From Numida meleagris (taxonomy: Eukaryota; Chordata; Aves; Galliformes; Numididae), in contig NC_034409.1 of NCBI RefSeq assembly GCF_002078875.1, positions 61,405,874 through 61,469,873 of the forward strand: a stretch of 64,000 bases of DNA. Direction: 5' to 3'. Positions 51,301-62,690 of this stretch are shown piece by piece. A model generated the notes under the pieces. It was given only the letters and a program-made list of their open reading frames with translations, was not told where the DNA came from and did not search any database. Position 1 is the stretch's first letter. Each line of letters opens with the position of its first letter. Position numbers and translations under genes: made by a program.

Positions 51301-54300
51301 ATATAGAATGCTCTATAGGTCTGTCTTTCCTGGGGCTTTTACTGGCATCTAGGAACTATAGTAGACTGTCCCAAGCCAGAGGCAATTAGGGAGTGTATTG
51401 CATTTTGTAAGGAGCATATTAATGGGAGCTGGGTGTCTCTAACAGCAGCTCTTCTGACACCTGAAATCATTTTCAGTTCAGAAAATGGAGTTTGCTGTGT
51501 TTAAGTACTTAATACCATGTGCTAGAGATTGTGGAAGAAGGGACGAACCATTTTGTGTTGTGAGCAGGCCCTGAAGGTAGTGCATCTGTCCTGCATTGAG
51601 CTTACAGGACTAGCAAGCCAACAGCCTCCTCATAAAGCCTCAGCTCTTCTACAGGTCTGACTGAATATTGTGGCCATTTGTACAGCAAGGCGAAAAGTCA
51701 ACTCTAACATAATTCATAAGAAAGATCAATGTCAAAAATAGAGAATGAAGTCCTGGGAATTGCCACTGTATTCAAAATCAGTCAGTAAACATTGCTTTTA
51801 ACTACTGACCACGCTATCAGGGAAACAACTCATTTTGTGTTTATAATTTGTCATAGTCATAGGATGTCACAAAAGTGATTCTTTTTAAAATGAAGTTTCA
51901 GGTTTTTGATACTTATCACAGCAATACCTGCAGTAACATGAACGTAACATTTCACCCCACACACTAAATATAGTGTTCCATCACCTTCTCTGCATTTCTT
52001 AATAATCTCTGTATTCACTTCAGCATCTGTCTTAAAAGTAACTGGCCCTTGTTAGAAGTCATAGCAAGCTCCTAACACAGCTCACAATTGATATTCTGTC
52101 TATTCTTTTTGCTGGCAATAGTGTAGTGATAGCAACAGAGAATAAATGTTTTACATTTTGCTGCTAGAGAGAAATCAGGCTCTGGATAAAGATACAGGAG
52201 ATCGTACCTTCTGATTTGACTGAATGGAGCATGGTGTTGTTCACGGATCTAAATGAATGGTTATGCCATGGTTTGAGCAGGTGACTCAAGAAATTAGATG
52301 GAAGAATCAATCGATTTTGGGAATAGAATATTGTTTTTTCTAGACATTACTGACAATTTCATAAACCCTACTGCAAATCATCAGCATCATAATAATAGCC
52401 TGATTGCTGCACTACATTAGAGATGATGGTTAAAATGAGAAAAAACGCATGTGGAACCTAAGCCCTGTTGTCTCAAGCTCATCAGTGAATTCTGAAACTC
52501 ACTGTGGACCTTTTGAAAATGTTAATGATGTCCCTAAGCTATAAACTGGTAGTGTTCTTGAAGCTAAGACTTTAATCACAGAATCCAAGATTTTTTATTT
52601 TTTTTTAAAGGGCTTAAGAATAAATGTAGTTTACATATTATATCATTTCTTATGTTAATTGTGATAGTTATTGGAGTTACTGATGTTCTGTTTTTCTTGG
52701 AAATCCAGAATTCCCTATGCTGTGCGTACGGCTATGTAGATTAGGTACAGTTATGGAGTATGATTTACTGCTACTGGTAAATTCTGTGAAGGCAGATCAG
52801 TGATTCATAGCATGGTTTTTCATACATGTTTGTTACAGTGAAGAAATTGAAAAATCTTATCTATGGTACCTGGATGAGAAGAGCTACCTGTTGTATCTGG
52901 GAAGGCTGTTGTGTTGAAGGCAGCAGCTCATGTGTTTGTTTTACTAAAGCTTCATGGGAAATTGGGTGGTATGTGCAGGCAAAATTAGCAAGCTTGTTGT
53001 TAAGTGAAGGACTAGCAGTTGCCTGAGCTGCGCTGTAAGGTTTAGTTGCTGTGCACAAAGATATGGCACGGTATTACTGTGAAAGCAGTTAGGTTTACCC
53101 TGGGTTAAGACAACGTCATCCAGGATGCAGCAGTTAGGAGAAGGGGTGCCAGCACCTCAGTAGCTGTTTGCCCAGTTGTTTCCAAGGGCAGAGAAAATCT
53201 TAAGCTGACTTTGTTGAAATTGGCATCACCTGACTCTAACAGCCCTCAATTCTTGTCACTGTGGGAGGATGCCATACATAAACTGAGTTGACATGAATAA
53301 ACAAGTGCAGTGTTCTGCCAGGAATAGTGTTAAGGTAATGACTGTGTGTCCTGCCAGCCTTTGAAAATATTCCTGAAAGTGTTTTCTGTGGTTTCCTAGG
53401 CAGAGACCTCACACAAATAAAACCAGGAATGCAATTTGCTCCAAACCGTAAGCTAATACAGAGTTCAAAGAGAATGATCAATCAGAAAATGGAAAGCTTT
53501 TGTGGATAAATTTGTTTGCAGATGTTCTGTGTTCTCTTAATACTGTAGGCATCTGGAGTGTCTTGAATATTTTGTAACACAAATATTGAGACTATGTGGA
53601 TTTGCCTGTGAGAGAGATTTTCAGTTTCCTTTCAAGTATGAATGAAAATGATTATTAGCTTTAATATTAAGTATATGCAGAGAAGGAGATACCTAATCAG
53701 TCTCTAAGTCTGTGTTACTTTAAGAAAAACAAAGCCAGCTCCACTTGCTAAACTTCTTGTTACAAACACTATCAATTCTATATATCATATTTGGGTAGTA
53801 CTTGTTACTCTAATATCTCTACAAAATGTACTCCACACACTATTTGCTAGGTGAGAGGCTAGGCATGTGCTTTTAGTAATGCATGTGTAAGTGAGAAAGC
53901 TCCAGACATCCAGGTGGCAGCAGGACTGCGGTGCTGATCAGAAGAACAGGGCAGTCCTTTTCCCCTACGGCAAGAACTTGTTGCTCTGTGTAAAAGGAAT
54001 CAGGCAAAACAGCAGTGGCTTTTGTGGGCATAACATGCTGTAAATGAGGAGCCTTAGAGGCAGCTTTTCCATTAGCAAATTGAAATAAAGTGGATTTAGA
54101 ACACCACATTAAAACTAAATGTTGCTCAAAATACCATAAGCAAAGTGGCTACCTAAACTCTTTCTCTAGCTGGAGTTGTCCACGTTGTCTTTTCAGTTCA
54201 TGTCTCTGCTATGTAGAAGGACCAAGAAATTCAGTGATCACCCTGTTTACTTTGTGTGACTGATGTCCTGTAATGGCTTCAGCTAACAGGAACCAAATCT

Positions 54301-55332
54301 GGTACTGTCAAATAAGATTAGCAGCCAAGCTGGCAGGTTTGAGCTCTGTCTGAATGTTGAGTGGATAGGGGTCAGTGGGTTTCTTTTGGTCTCTTGAGCA
54401 GGTTGCTGGTGTTGGATTTCGTGTTCCACAATAGCCTTTGAGATTAGTCTGTGCTCTGTGGTGACCTTTTTCTTCTCATCAAATTTATATTCAGATAGCA
54501 CTGATGCCTTTTCCCATTTCTTTTGTGCTGCGGGCTCTGTGTTTCATTTGTGCAAGAGAAGTGTGGAAGGAAAAGGAAAAGCTTCCCAATGTGCAGTTTT
54601 GAAGTTTGAGGATACCACAGAATTATCAGAAAGTGTTTCTAAGGTTGCTGAGACTATAGGAGCTCCAAGTTTCTTTCTTTGCCCAAATTGCACCCACAAT
54701 ATCCTGTTGTGTGTCATTTGTTCCATTTTATCTTTAGTGAAAAACCATGTCCTACAGAAAAAGGAACCTTACATTTAAACTAGTTTGTTGCAAATTACAT
54801 GAAAATATTCATAGCCCTTGTTAAGCAATCTGCTTTCCACATTTTGATCTGAAGTGCCCGCATGGGTCTGAGGTTTCATTGTCTCCAGGCTGAGCTAAGA
54901 CTCTCACTAAATCTAGAATATGAAGTGACTATTTGGTACCAATATTCAACATTTAAATTTCTTAATATTGGTAATGTTTCAAATAAAAGAGTCGGCTTTC
55001 CTATGTATCAGAGAACCTCTGCTGGTATTGTGCTGGCTTCTAATCTGAAGAGAAAAATTCCAAACTTGTATAAGACTGAACTATGTCAGAAATACGGTTT
55101 TGGATATAATTTGGGGAAAAAAAAATGATTATTTTCATTATCTTGTCTCCTACTACTTGTAACAACTGTTTTATTGCAAACTGATACATGCTGACGTATG
55201 AAATTGATGTCAGTTTTCAGAATCTGTTTGTAATTTGACAGTACGTGCTTCCTTGTGGGAGTGCAGTTTATTTTTTTAAAAGTTCTCTCCTTTAGTGCTA
55301 AACAAACCCTGTTTCTGCATGTATGAATCTAG
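48319..55332 (+). other. ERC1: ERC1 intron E-F (7.0 kb)
   Basis: The intron starts GTGAAA and ends ATGAATCTAG. I recognise no CR1 or other interspersed element in 7 kb, unlike its neighbours. Minor features are a TG-rich patch with an inverted repeat at 48495-48528 and A-rich runs at 51233-51255. Open frames such as 54862-55128, just upstream of exon F, have no recognisable product. Confidence 0.85.
48495..48528 (+). repeat. short TG repeat with 8-bp inverted repeat
   Basis: A brief TGTGTGTG run is followed by CATGTGTG, a 6-base spacer (TAAGTG) and CACACATG. The two 8-mers are exact reverse complements at 48507-48514 and 48521-48528. This is probably by-product of TG/CA simple sequence; no function is implied. 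Confidence 0.7.
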
Positions 55333-55500
55333 GTGGATGCATTACGCTTACGTCTGGAGGAGAAAGAGACCATGCTAAATAAGAAGACAAAGCAGATTCA
55401 GGAGATTGCGGAGGAGAAAGGCACTCAAGCAGGAGAAATCCATGATCTCAAGGATATGTTAGAGGTCAAGGAACGCAAAGTTAATGTTCTTCAGAAGAAG
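55333..55500 (+). CDS. ERC1: ERC1 exon F (56 codons, 8 heptads)
   Basis: The acceptor is GTATGAATCTAG| and the donor AAG|GTAAGA (strong), phase 0 at both ends. It translates VDALRLRLEEKETMLNKKTK, QIQEIAEEKGTQAGEIHDLK and DMLEVKERKVNVLQKK. Position a falls at residues 1, 8, 15, 22, 29, 36, 43 and 50 (V, L, L, I, K, I, L, V), the same register as exon E. Length and phase also match exon E, and both carry Lys at residues 11 and 46 (position d). The next expected segment (IENLQEQLRDKEKQ in mammals) is not found downstream in the window. Substitutions relative to remembered mammalian ERC1 are conservative (EI for DM, E for D). Confidence 0.97.
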
Positions 55501-56044
55501 GTAAGATTGTAGAGCTCTAAGTCAGATACTTATCTTTGACACATCCTGATTCCTAAGCCTGTCAAGAATTTACATTTTGTATCTTCACAAGTCAGTCTGT
55601 TCACGTCATGGCAATATGGTAAATTAGGAATATCTGTTTAAAATTTTGAATTAAAAAACCAGAAAAAGTTCAAAGCAAATGTTCTTGCCTTGCAGTGTTC
55701 CAGATGCTGCTTTTGGTTCCACTTCACTATTAACAATGACTGAAGTAATTGTAGAAAGGCACATCTTATGGAAAATCAACCCTTTCACCTTAAACCAACC
55801 ACCTTAAAGCCACAGTGATTTGAGGCATTGGGCAGTGGGTGATTCTGACATCAGTATGTAAATAATTTAATGAGGATTTGTAGCAATAGAAGCAAACAGA
55901 ATTGTTCCTCTGAAACTTTCTGAAAAAAGTTAAGAATTCAGTAGGTATAACTTTCATTAGAAATGCTGTTTTATCAACCTAAAATTTTCTCAGGAACTAC
56001 TGAAAAAGGATAATCAGATTTCAGACCAACTGACCTATCTTCCT

Positions 56045-56128
56045 GGATAAGAAAATACAGACCTTGTCAGTGAAATCAGGGAGGTCTGAATAAGAAAATG
56101 TAGACTCTGTCACAAATTGGAGAGATTT
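56045..56128 (+). repeat. imperfect tandem duplication, about 42-bp unit
   Basis: The first copy begins GGATAAGAAAATACAGACCT and the second TGAATAAGAAAATGTAGACT. Both continue with TGTCA and then AAAT and a GGGAGG/GGAGAG-like end. The copies have diverged by several substitutions and small indels. It is a local duplication with no coding frame. Confidence 0.6.
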
Positions 56129-59019
56129 TCCAAAGGATGTTGAATCCCAAGGTAATGAATGATCATTTGGAAGTCACACAGGATTTCCCAAACAACTGCT
56201 ATTTTTTTTTTTTAATTTATGAAATATTTTTTTCTGTGTTCTAGCAGAAACTGCTCTTGGATCTTGCGTTGTATGTATTAGGCTGTGAATGTGCTTTTTT
56301 GTTTTCCTCTTTTACATATTTTTTCTCTATACCCTTTAGCAATTCTGTGAAAATATTGTCATTTTAATAGTTCAGAATATTCATTAATTTCTCGTGCCTG
56401 GCCAATGCCTTTTCATCTAGTATGTAGCCATAAATCAGGATGATTTAGGTCATGTTCAGTTCCGTTGCAGCAAACTTCATGTGAGAATGAAAGTTCAGCC
56501 ACAGAGTTTAGCCATAAACCAGTCATTAATAATTCTAGATCATTCTTATTTCCTGTCTTAATGGTGTCAATTTTTGGATTTTTTTAATCTTTTTAGGAAC
56601 GCTTACAGACTTCTAATTTTTGTAGCTTTTGCTTTGTTTTCAAAATTGGTCATGCACACTCCAAAGATTGATTGAGATCCCAGCTGAATACTTAACCAAA
56701 ACGTAGGGAATCTGACCTTTATGTAAATGTTAAATGTCAGTGAGGTTGTTTTATTCCATTGACTCTTGCACTGTTTTTTCCATGTTTCTTCTTTGCTGTA
56801 CTTAACTCTTTAGAGTGAACTTTCAATGGTTCATTTAGTAGTGCTTAAGGTTCTGTTTTTGCTGGGGTTTTTTTGTACTTGTTTTACTTCTTGAAACCAC
56901 TCTAATCCACATTAAGAAAGTTTTATCTTTTCAGGTGGCTGTCCTATTTTTTGAGATTTGTTCCCTGCCGCTTTCAAGTAAAGGTATCTGGTCTCTCTGG
57001 ATAAGAAAGAAAGGGCCCAGAACTTTAGATGTAAAGTTTTTGAACTCTTGTTCTCATACATAGGTGAACAGAAGACAACATTGCTGTAATAAAAAGCAAT
57101 TTGAGCTGTTTTATAAAGTCTGTTTATAAGCTTCTTAAACTAAGAAATATATAACTTGCCTATAGAAACATATTTTTCTTACTGCTGGCTAGGTTCGCAC
57201 ACACATTGGAATTTGCTCTTGCCTTCAATTTGTTGGAACCATTTCCTTTAACATGAACAATCGAATTGCAAGTTTTTTAATCCAGTGATATTGTTTTCAG
57301 TTCCTTTGATTGGCAAACCTAGAATATTTTTATGGAGAATTCAGCTGACAATCCTTGTATCGCTTCCATGCATGTTAGCCTTTTTATCTGGTTGTAAACT
57401 GCTATTTTTAGAAAGATAATATTTAATGTGTATACTCTAATTGAAGATCTGGATGAATCTGATACCATTAAAATGATTTTCAGAGGTCATAGGTAGCAAC
57501 ATTTTTTTTTACTGTCTTAGTTATCTAATATTAATGCTTGTTTTAAGTTTGCCAACATGAGTTAAGTGGTATTTAGGCATTTTAATTGAATACAATGAAC
57601 ACCTATGAAAGCGATGGTACAAAAAAATAATCTTACGTAGTATTAAGAAATGTTTTTCTGTGGATTTTCAGAAATTTCATCATTGGCATAAAAGTGCTGC
57701 TTGCAGTTATGAGAGGGTACAGGTGTTGATAGGGTGAAGGAATTTAACTGAATTAAGGATTTGATTGGTATATACTATTTAACTGCAATTCATCATGTAT
57801 TTTTCCCCCAACATATAACAGATTTGAGATATTTTTGAAGTGCGCATTCTCATGAACTGGATTTGGAACAGTAAAATATTTTTATGCTAGATAATAAAAT
57901 AAAATCATAAATATGTTAGGAATAAAAATATATGTTGAGAAATCATTAACTTGCTTAACATCAATTTATGAAAAGTTATTTCTGTTAAAATTTAGATAGG
58001 TCACCCCTGCTAGTATAATACAGTCAAATGATATACAGCTATACTCAGCATATGGACTTCAGTTCTTGATTTTTATATTTTCTGTGACTGGTTTAGATGT
58101 GTAATCACCTATTCTAATGATATTAACAAGAAATTGTTTGGTATGGTGCCTGAAATTGTGTAATACTAAATGCCTGCAATTTCTGCAGAAAGCAAAATTG
58201 ATTTTAGACTCACCCTTTACTATTGGGTCTCTGTTCAGATTCCTTGGCGCTGGCCATTGCATCGTTTCTTTTATGAACTGTTAATGTCATTGCTGTATGG
58301 ATAAGTGATGAGCTACAAAGTATACTTCTTGATCATTCTGAAATCCAGATGAAGAATTTAAGAAATGTTTACTGGCTGATTAAAGATCAAATAAAAGAGA
58401 AGATGATGAGCAACAAAGATCTCAAAAACTGACATAAAAATTGACATCACTGCTGATACCCATTAGGCACTAAGATAGATATTCCAGGATCCTAAAGAAA
58501 CCACATACTTCATATTTTAAATTCTGGAATCTTTCCTGTTCTAAGCTTCTACAGTGAAGCTGCTTGGTAGCACCTTACTTGAAACAATGCTAGGACAATG
58601 CTAGAAACTTGAACAAATGCTAGAAATTTGGAGACTACAGAAATTGTCTTTGTGTCTGGAAATTTTGTGGAAAAACTTGATTTTTTTTTTAATTAATTGA
58701 AAACAACATAAAATGTTAGAACTCTGGATAAGGGGATAATGCTAGCAAGTAAAATAAGGAGCATGCTGGGCAAGTCTGAATTCTGAACCTAGAAAAGATT
58801 AAATTGTGCTTCATTATTCGCTGTGCCGCATCTATCTATCTGTGCTGGTAGACCAGGATGGAGAGGAATAGAAAAAAAAAAAAAAGTCACAGTTAGTGCT
58901 GTATAATCAAAGCATTTTAGAGAAATATCATTTGGGAGAAAAGATAGGTAACAGTTACCCTGAAAGAAAAATAATGCAGGAAAAAAAAAAAGCAACAAAA
59001 GAAGCAATGAATCATCAGA

Positions 59020-59200
59020 GGGTAACAGATCACTGGCATCAGGCTGCCCGGAGAGGTTGTGGGGTCTCCTTTTTTGGAGACATTCAAAACCCACCTGGAC
59101 GCGTTCCTGTGTGATCTAAATTAGGTGTTCCTGCTCCAGCAGGGGGATAGGACTAGATGATCTTTCAAGGTCCCTTCCAATCCCTGACATTCTGTGATTC
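59020..59200 (+). mobile_element. CR1 LINE 3' fragment
   Basis: A sense CR1 tail contains 'aggctgcccggagaggttgt', 'attcaaaacccacctggacg', 'ctccagcagggggataggac' and 'ggtcccttccaatccctgac', ending CATTCTGTGATTC. It is 5'-truncated at about 180 bp. The minus-strand frame at 58789-59094 and plus-strand frame at 58896-59114 overlap its edge and are not genes. Confidence 0.88.
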
Positions 59201-59819
59201 ACCTCCTGCTTGGTGGAGTCATGTTTTGTCTTTGGGGGTGGGGTAAATACACCCTTCATTGTACAGTGCAGCTGCAGGCAAACAAAATGCAAGTTTTTGT
59301 GTAGGTGCATATAGGGGTGTTATTCAGCAGCTCCCTCCACACAATGTGACAATTGACTTGTGATAAAGTAGAGAAGGAACACAGATTTTTTTTTTTAATT
59401 TTTTTTTGGTGGCTGTGCTGATGTTACTTGTTTAGCCAGTATTCTGGAAGACTCCAGATGCAATCTTCCTACTCTTTTAAATAAGAAACATTGTCTTTCT
59501 CCAGAGGAAAGCAAATGCCCTCTACTGTTCAAAAAGCTTAGACATCAAAATAAATATTTATGTTTAATGATAAGAAATATTGTATAGCAGGGCAGAGGGA
59601 CTGCAAATTGAATTTATAACTCAGTTGTTTAAAATCAGTAGTCATCACAGTTACTGCAAGAGTGGTGTTGGTTTAGTTTTTGTAACTTCTAAAGTTTATG
59701 GTTTGAACTTTAAGGGTGATTTCATTTCCATTCTCTTGTCCAATTAAGTAGATTTATCTCCTCAGGCAGTTCTTCTGATCCAACTCTGAAAAGACAAGAG
59801 TGAGAACACAGGGAACAGT

Positions 59820-59978
59820 GTGAGGCACTGGCACAGGCTGCCCGTAGGAATTGTCGGTGCCACATGCCTGGAAATGTTCAAGGATGGGGCCCCGGGCAGC
59901 CTGATCTGGTGGCAGGGAGTTGGAACTGGATGGTCTTTAAGGTCCCTCCCAACCCTAGCTATTATATGATTCTATGAT
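59820..59978 (+). mobile_element. CR1 LINE 3' fragment
   Basis: The sense CR1 tail starts GTGAGGCACTGGCACAGGCT and continues through 'cctggaaatgttcaaggatg' and 'gttggaactggatggtcttt' to 'aggtccctcccaaccctagc', ending TGATTCTATGATGG. It is internally shortened relative to a typical CR1 tail and about 160 bp long. It is in the same orientation as the fragment at 59.0 kb, but each copy has its own 3' end, so they are separate insertions. Confidence 0.88.
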
Positions 59979-60963
59979 GGAACTACATTTTCAAACTTAA
60001 ATTCAGTTTAAAGTAGTTTCATTGCCCCTGATGTAGCCTTCACGCTGCCTACCAGATGAATGAATATATGGTTTTCTAAGATTTAATAAAATGCAGATAG
60101 GAATTTTAGATTTCCCATTAAGACTCTTTAAGATAACAATTAGTGCTTAAAAATCCTGCCTTCCAAGCACTGGACATGATGATATGTTCAAACCTACAGA
60201 ATGTGTCTGAGTCTCAGATTGTACAAATTATACAGAAAAGAACAAAGTGAGAATGTCCTATCAAAGATGTGTATTTACAGAGTTAGTAAGCAAATGCCCT
60301 CTCATTTAAGTCCAGATAGTTTTTTACCTTGGTAATACACCTGTGAACAAGTTTATTCTCTGCTTTTTACATTACTGAATTGTGAACACTTAAGGAGAAG
60401 CGCTCTGTGGTGCTTCACGATCATGTTAGAATGCTAATCAGCCCAGGGAGACAGCAGAAAGAGATTTGATGTATTCTCTTCTCTGTGATAGGACTGATGA
60501 AGTAGCTACTTCTTTTCGGGAGCTATGTGTCTTAATAAGCAGGGATTAGTAATATTTCTGTAAATATGTAAGAAAAAAATATTCTTCAACTTATTTTACA
60601 CCACGTCTCCATGCGTGCCACTGAACTTGATCCAAACCCAATTCAGAGATTTCAAATACCACAAAAGAGATGTAAAGTCCTCACAGGCTTGTTCCAGCTT
60701 GTTTATTAAAACTGACAGGCATGACTTCAAAGATATGTCCTGGAGGGTCATGGAGGCCCTGATCCTCCATGTCCCTGAAGGGGTATCAGATCTCTGCTGC
60801 TGCCTTTTCCTTCATTCAAACCTTTCTTTTATAGGCTGGCTGATGATCACTGAGCGTAACAACAACGAAGTTGAAATGTATGTCTTTTAGAAATTTCCAG
60901 GAGCTATTTTGTCCTAGTTGCTACTCTGTGTCTCAAGAATGCTACAATCCCTTTTCTTTTTGG

Positions 60964-61165
60964 GAATCACAGAATCACAGAATCATAGAGGTTGGAAAAG
61001 ACCTCTGGAAGTCATCTAGTCCAACCACTTTCTAAAGCAAGTTCCCGATAGTAGGATACACAGGAAAATGTCCAGGTGGGTTCCGGACATTTCTCTCCAG
61101 AGAGGGCTTCACAACTTCTCTGGGCAGCCTATTCCAGTGCTTTGTCACTTACTCTTCTGGTTTGA
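60964..61165 (-). mobile_element. CR1 LINE 3' fragment, three terminal units
   Basis: The plus strand begins AATCACAGAATCACAGAATC, three tandem copies of the inverted 8-bp CR1 end. It continues with 'gttggaaaagacctctggaa', 'gtcatctagtccaaccactt', 'tctctgggcagcctattcca' and 'gtgctttgtcactt'. It is a roughly 200-bp antisense tail. It lies about 130 bp from a sense CR1, so the two are arranged with truncated 5' ends facing each other. Confidence 0.88.
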
Positions 61166-61295
61166 CTTTCTACTTCTCAGAATCTCTTCAGACTTTTAAG
61201 AGCAATTCAGTTGCTGAAATGACATAATGTCTTTTTTTTTTCTTTCCTTTCAAAATTTACAGCTAGTAAGAAGTTTTTAGGGTAGGAGTAATCAT

Positions 61296-62151
61296 TTTGG
61301 ATGATACAAAGCTTGGTGGAGTGGCTGACACAACAGAAGGCTGTGCTACCATTCATCAAAACCTGGACAGACTAGAAAGTTGGGCAGAGAGGAACTTGAT
61401 GAGGTTCAACAAGGCCAAGTGTAGAGTCTTGCAGCTGGGCAGAAATGACTGTATTCATCAGAACAGAGTAATGGCTGAGCTGCTGGAAAGGAGCTCTGTG
61501 GCAAAGGCCCTGGATGTCCTGGTGGCCAGCACGTTGGCCATGAACTAGCACTATGCCCTTTAGGCCATGAAGGCCAATGGTATCCTGGGGTGCATTAAAA
61601 TGGTGTGGTCAGCAGGTGGAGGGAGGTGATCCTCCCTTCTACTCTGCCCTGGTGAGGCTGCATCTGGAATTCTGTGTCCAGTTCTGTGCTCTCCAGTTCA
61701 AAAAAAGGAAGTGGAGATCAGGAACAGGGATCTCTTAGAGTCCAGTGAAGGACGACAAAGATGATTCAGTGCCTAAGTACTTCTCTTATAGGAAAGGCAG
61801 AGAGACTTGGAATTCTTCAGTCTGGAGAAGATTTAAGAAGGGATCTCATCACTGTTTATAAACACCCAAAGTGTAGGAGTCAAGTTAATGGAGGTGAACT
61901 CTTTTTGGTGGCAAGCAACAGTAGATCAAGGGGCACCGGGCTGAATCTAGAAAACGGGAAGTTCCATGATAATGTAAGGAAGAACTTCTTCACTGCCAAG
62001 ACTGGTGGAGCACTGGAACAGGCTGCCCAGAGAGGTTGTGGAGTTTCCTTCTTTGAAGATGAATTCAAGATATGTCTGGATGCCTATCTGTGTAACCTGC
62101 TCGATGATATCTAGAGGTCCCTTCCAACTCTTACAATTCTGTGATTCTGTG
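61296..62151 (+). mobile_element. CR1 LINE, about 0.85 kb, decayed ORF2 C terminus
   Basis: Similarity starts in the reverse-transcriptase DDTKL box (DDTKLGGVAD) and continues NLDRLESWAERNLMRFNK and AKCRVLQLGRND within 61297-61548. After several frame changes, 61761-62114 reads GDLRRDLITVY-like and GTGLNLENGKFHDNVRKNFF segments. The element ends in two exact ATTCTGTG units (62136-62151). It is 5'-truncated inside the reverse-transcriptase domain, frameshifted and inactive, in the same orientation as ERC1. The 'gaacaggctgcccagagagg' block near 62010 confirms the family. Confidence 0.92.
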
Positions 62152-62594
62152 AGTCCATTTCTTCATTCTGTCTTCAGCTCTGAGTTAATTTAGGCTTAAA
62201 GGTGAATGATTACCAAACATATCTTAGGGTTTATTACAGCCTCTTCAGATTCAGTGTCAGCAAGATTTTCTCCCACTCAGGAAAGATTTTAGCTCATGAG
62301 ATTTGATCTTTTTTGATGATTTCTGAGCCATACAACAGCATTTGTCCTAATAGATCCAAAAGCTTAGGTTCAGATAGTCTTTTCAATGGCAGATATCCTT
62401 AGTTTACAGGTGATCATAGAAGTGACAGTATACTCTTGAGGCACTTGTGCAAGGAATATACTTTTGATCTTTTTACTCAGTCTAGATTAGTCATGGCAGA
62501 TGCCATGTTGTAGCTTGAGGTTTGCTCCAGCATTCTCATTGTTTATGGTTTCCAATGAGCAGATGTTTCACAGATAAGTTGAGTGACATAGATG

Positions 62595-62690
62595 CAGTGC
62601 TCCTTGCATGGCCTTACCGGTGCTAAGTAGAGGCAAGTGTCACCTTCCTTGACCTGTCAGCAGCACTCTTCCTTTGTGCCTTTTCTTGTC
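62595..62690 (-). mobile_element. possible degraded CR1 fragment
   Basis: The plus-strand phrases 'ccttaccggtgctaagtaga', 'ggcaagtgtcaccttccttg' and 'acctgtcagcagcactcttc' follow the antisense CR1 ORF2 order (…accagtgctgagtagagg…, …ctcgacctgctggc…). The similarity covers under 100 bp, has no terminus and is strongly diverged. Confidence 0.45.

Noticed and set aside
28468..55500. The gene being the paralogue ERC2
   Set aside because: Several diagnostic stretches (exon C STEEREEEMKQMEVYRSHSK, exon E TNQFSDSKQ, exon D cassette) fit remembered ERC1 and not ERC2.
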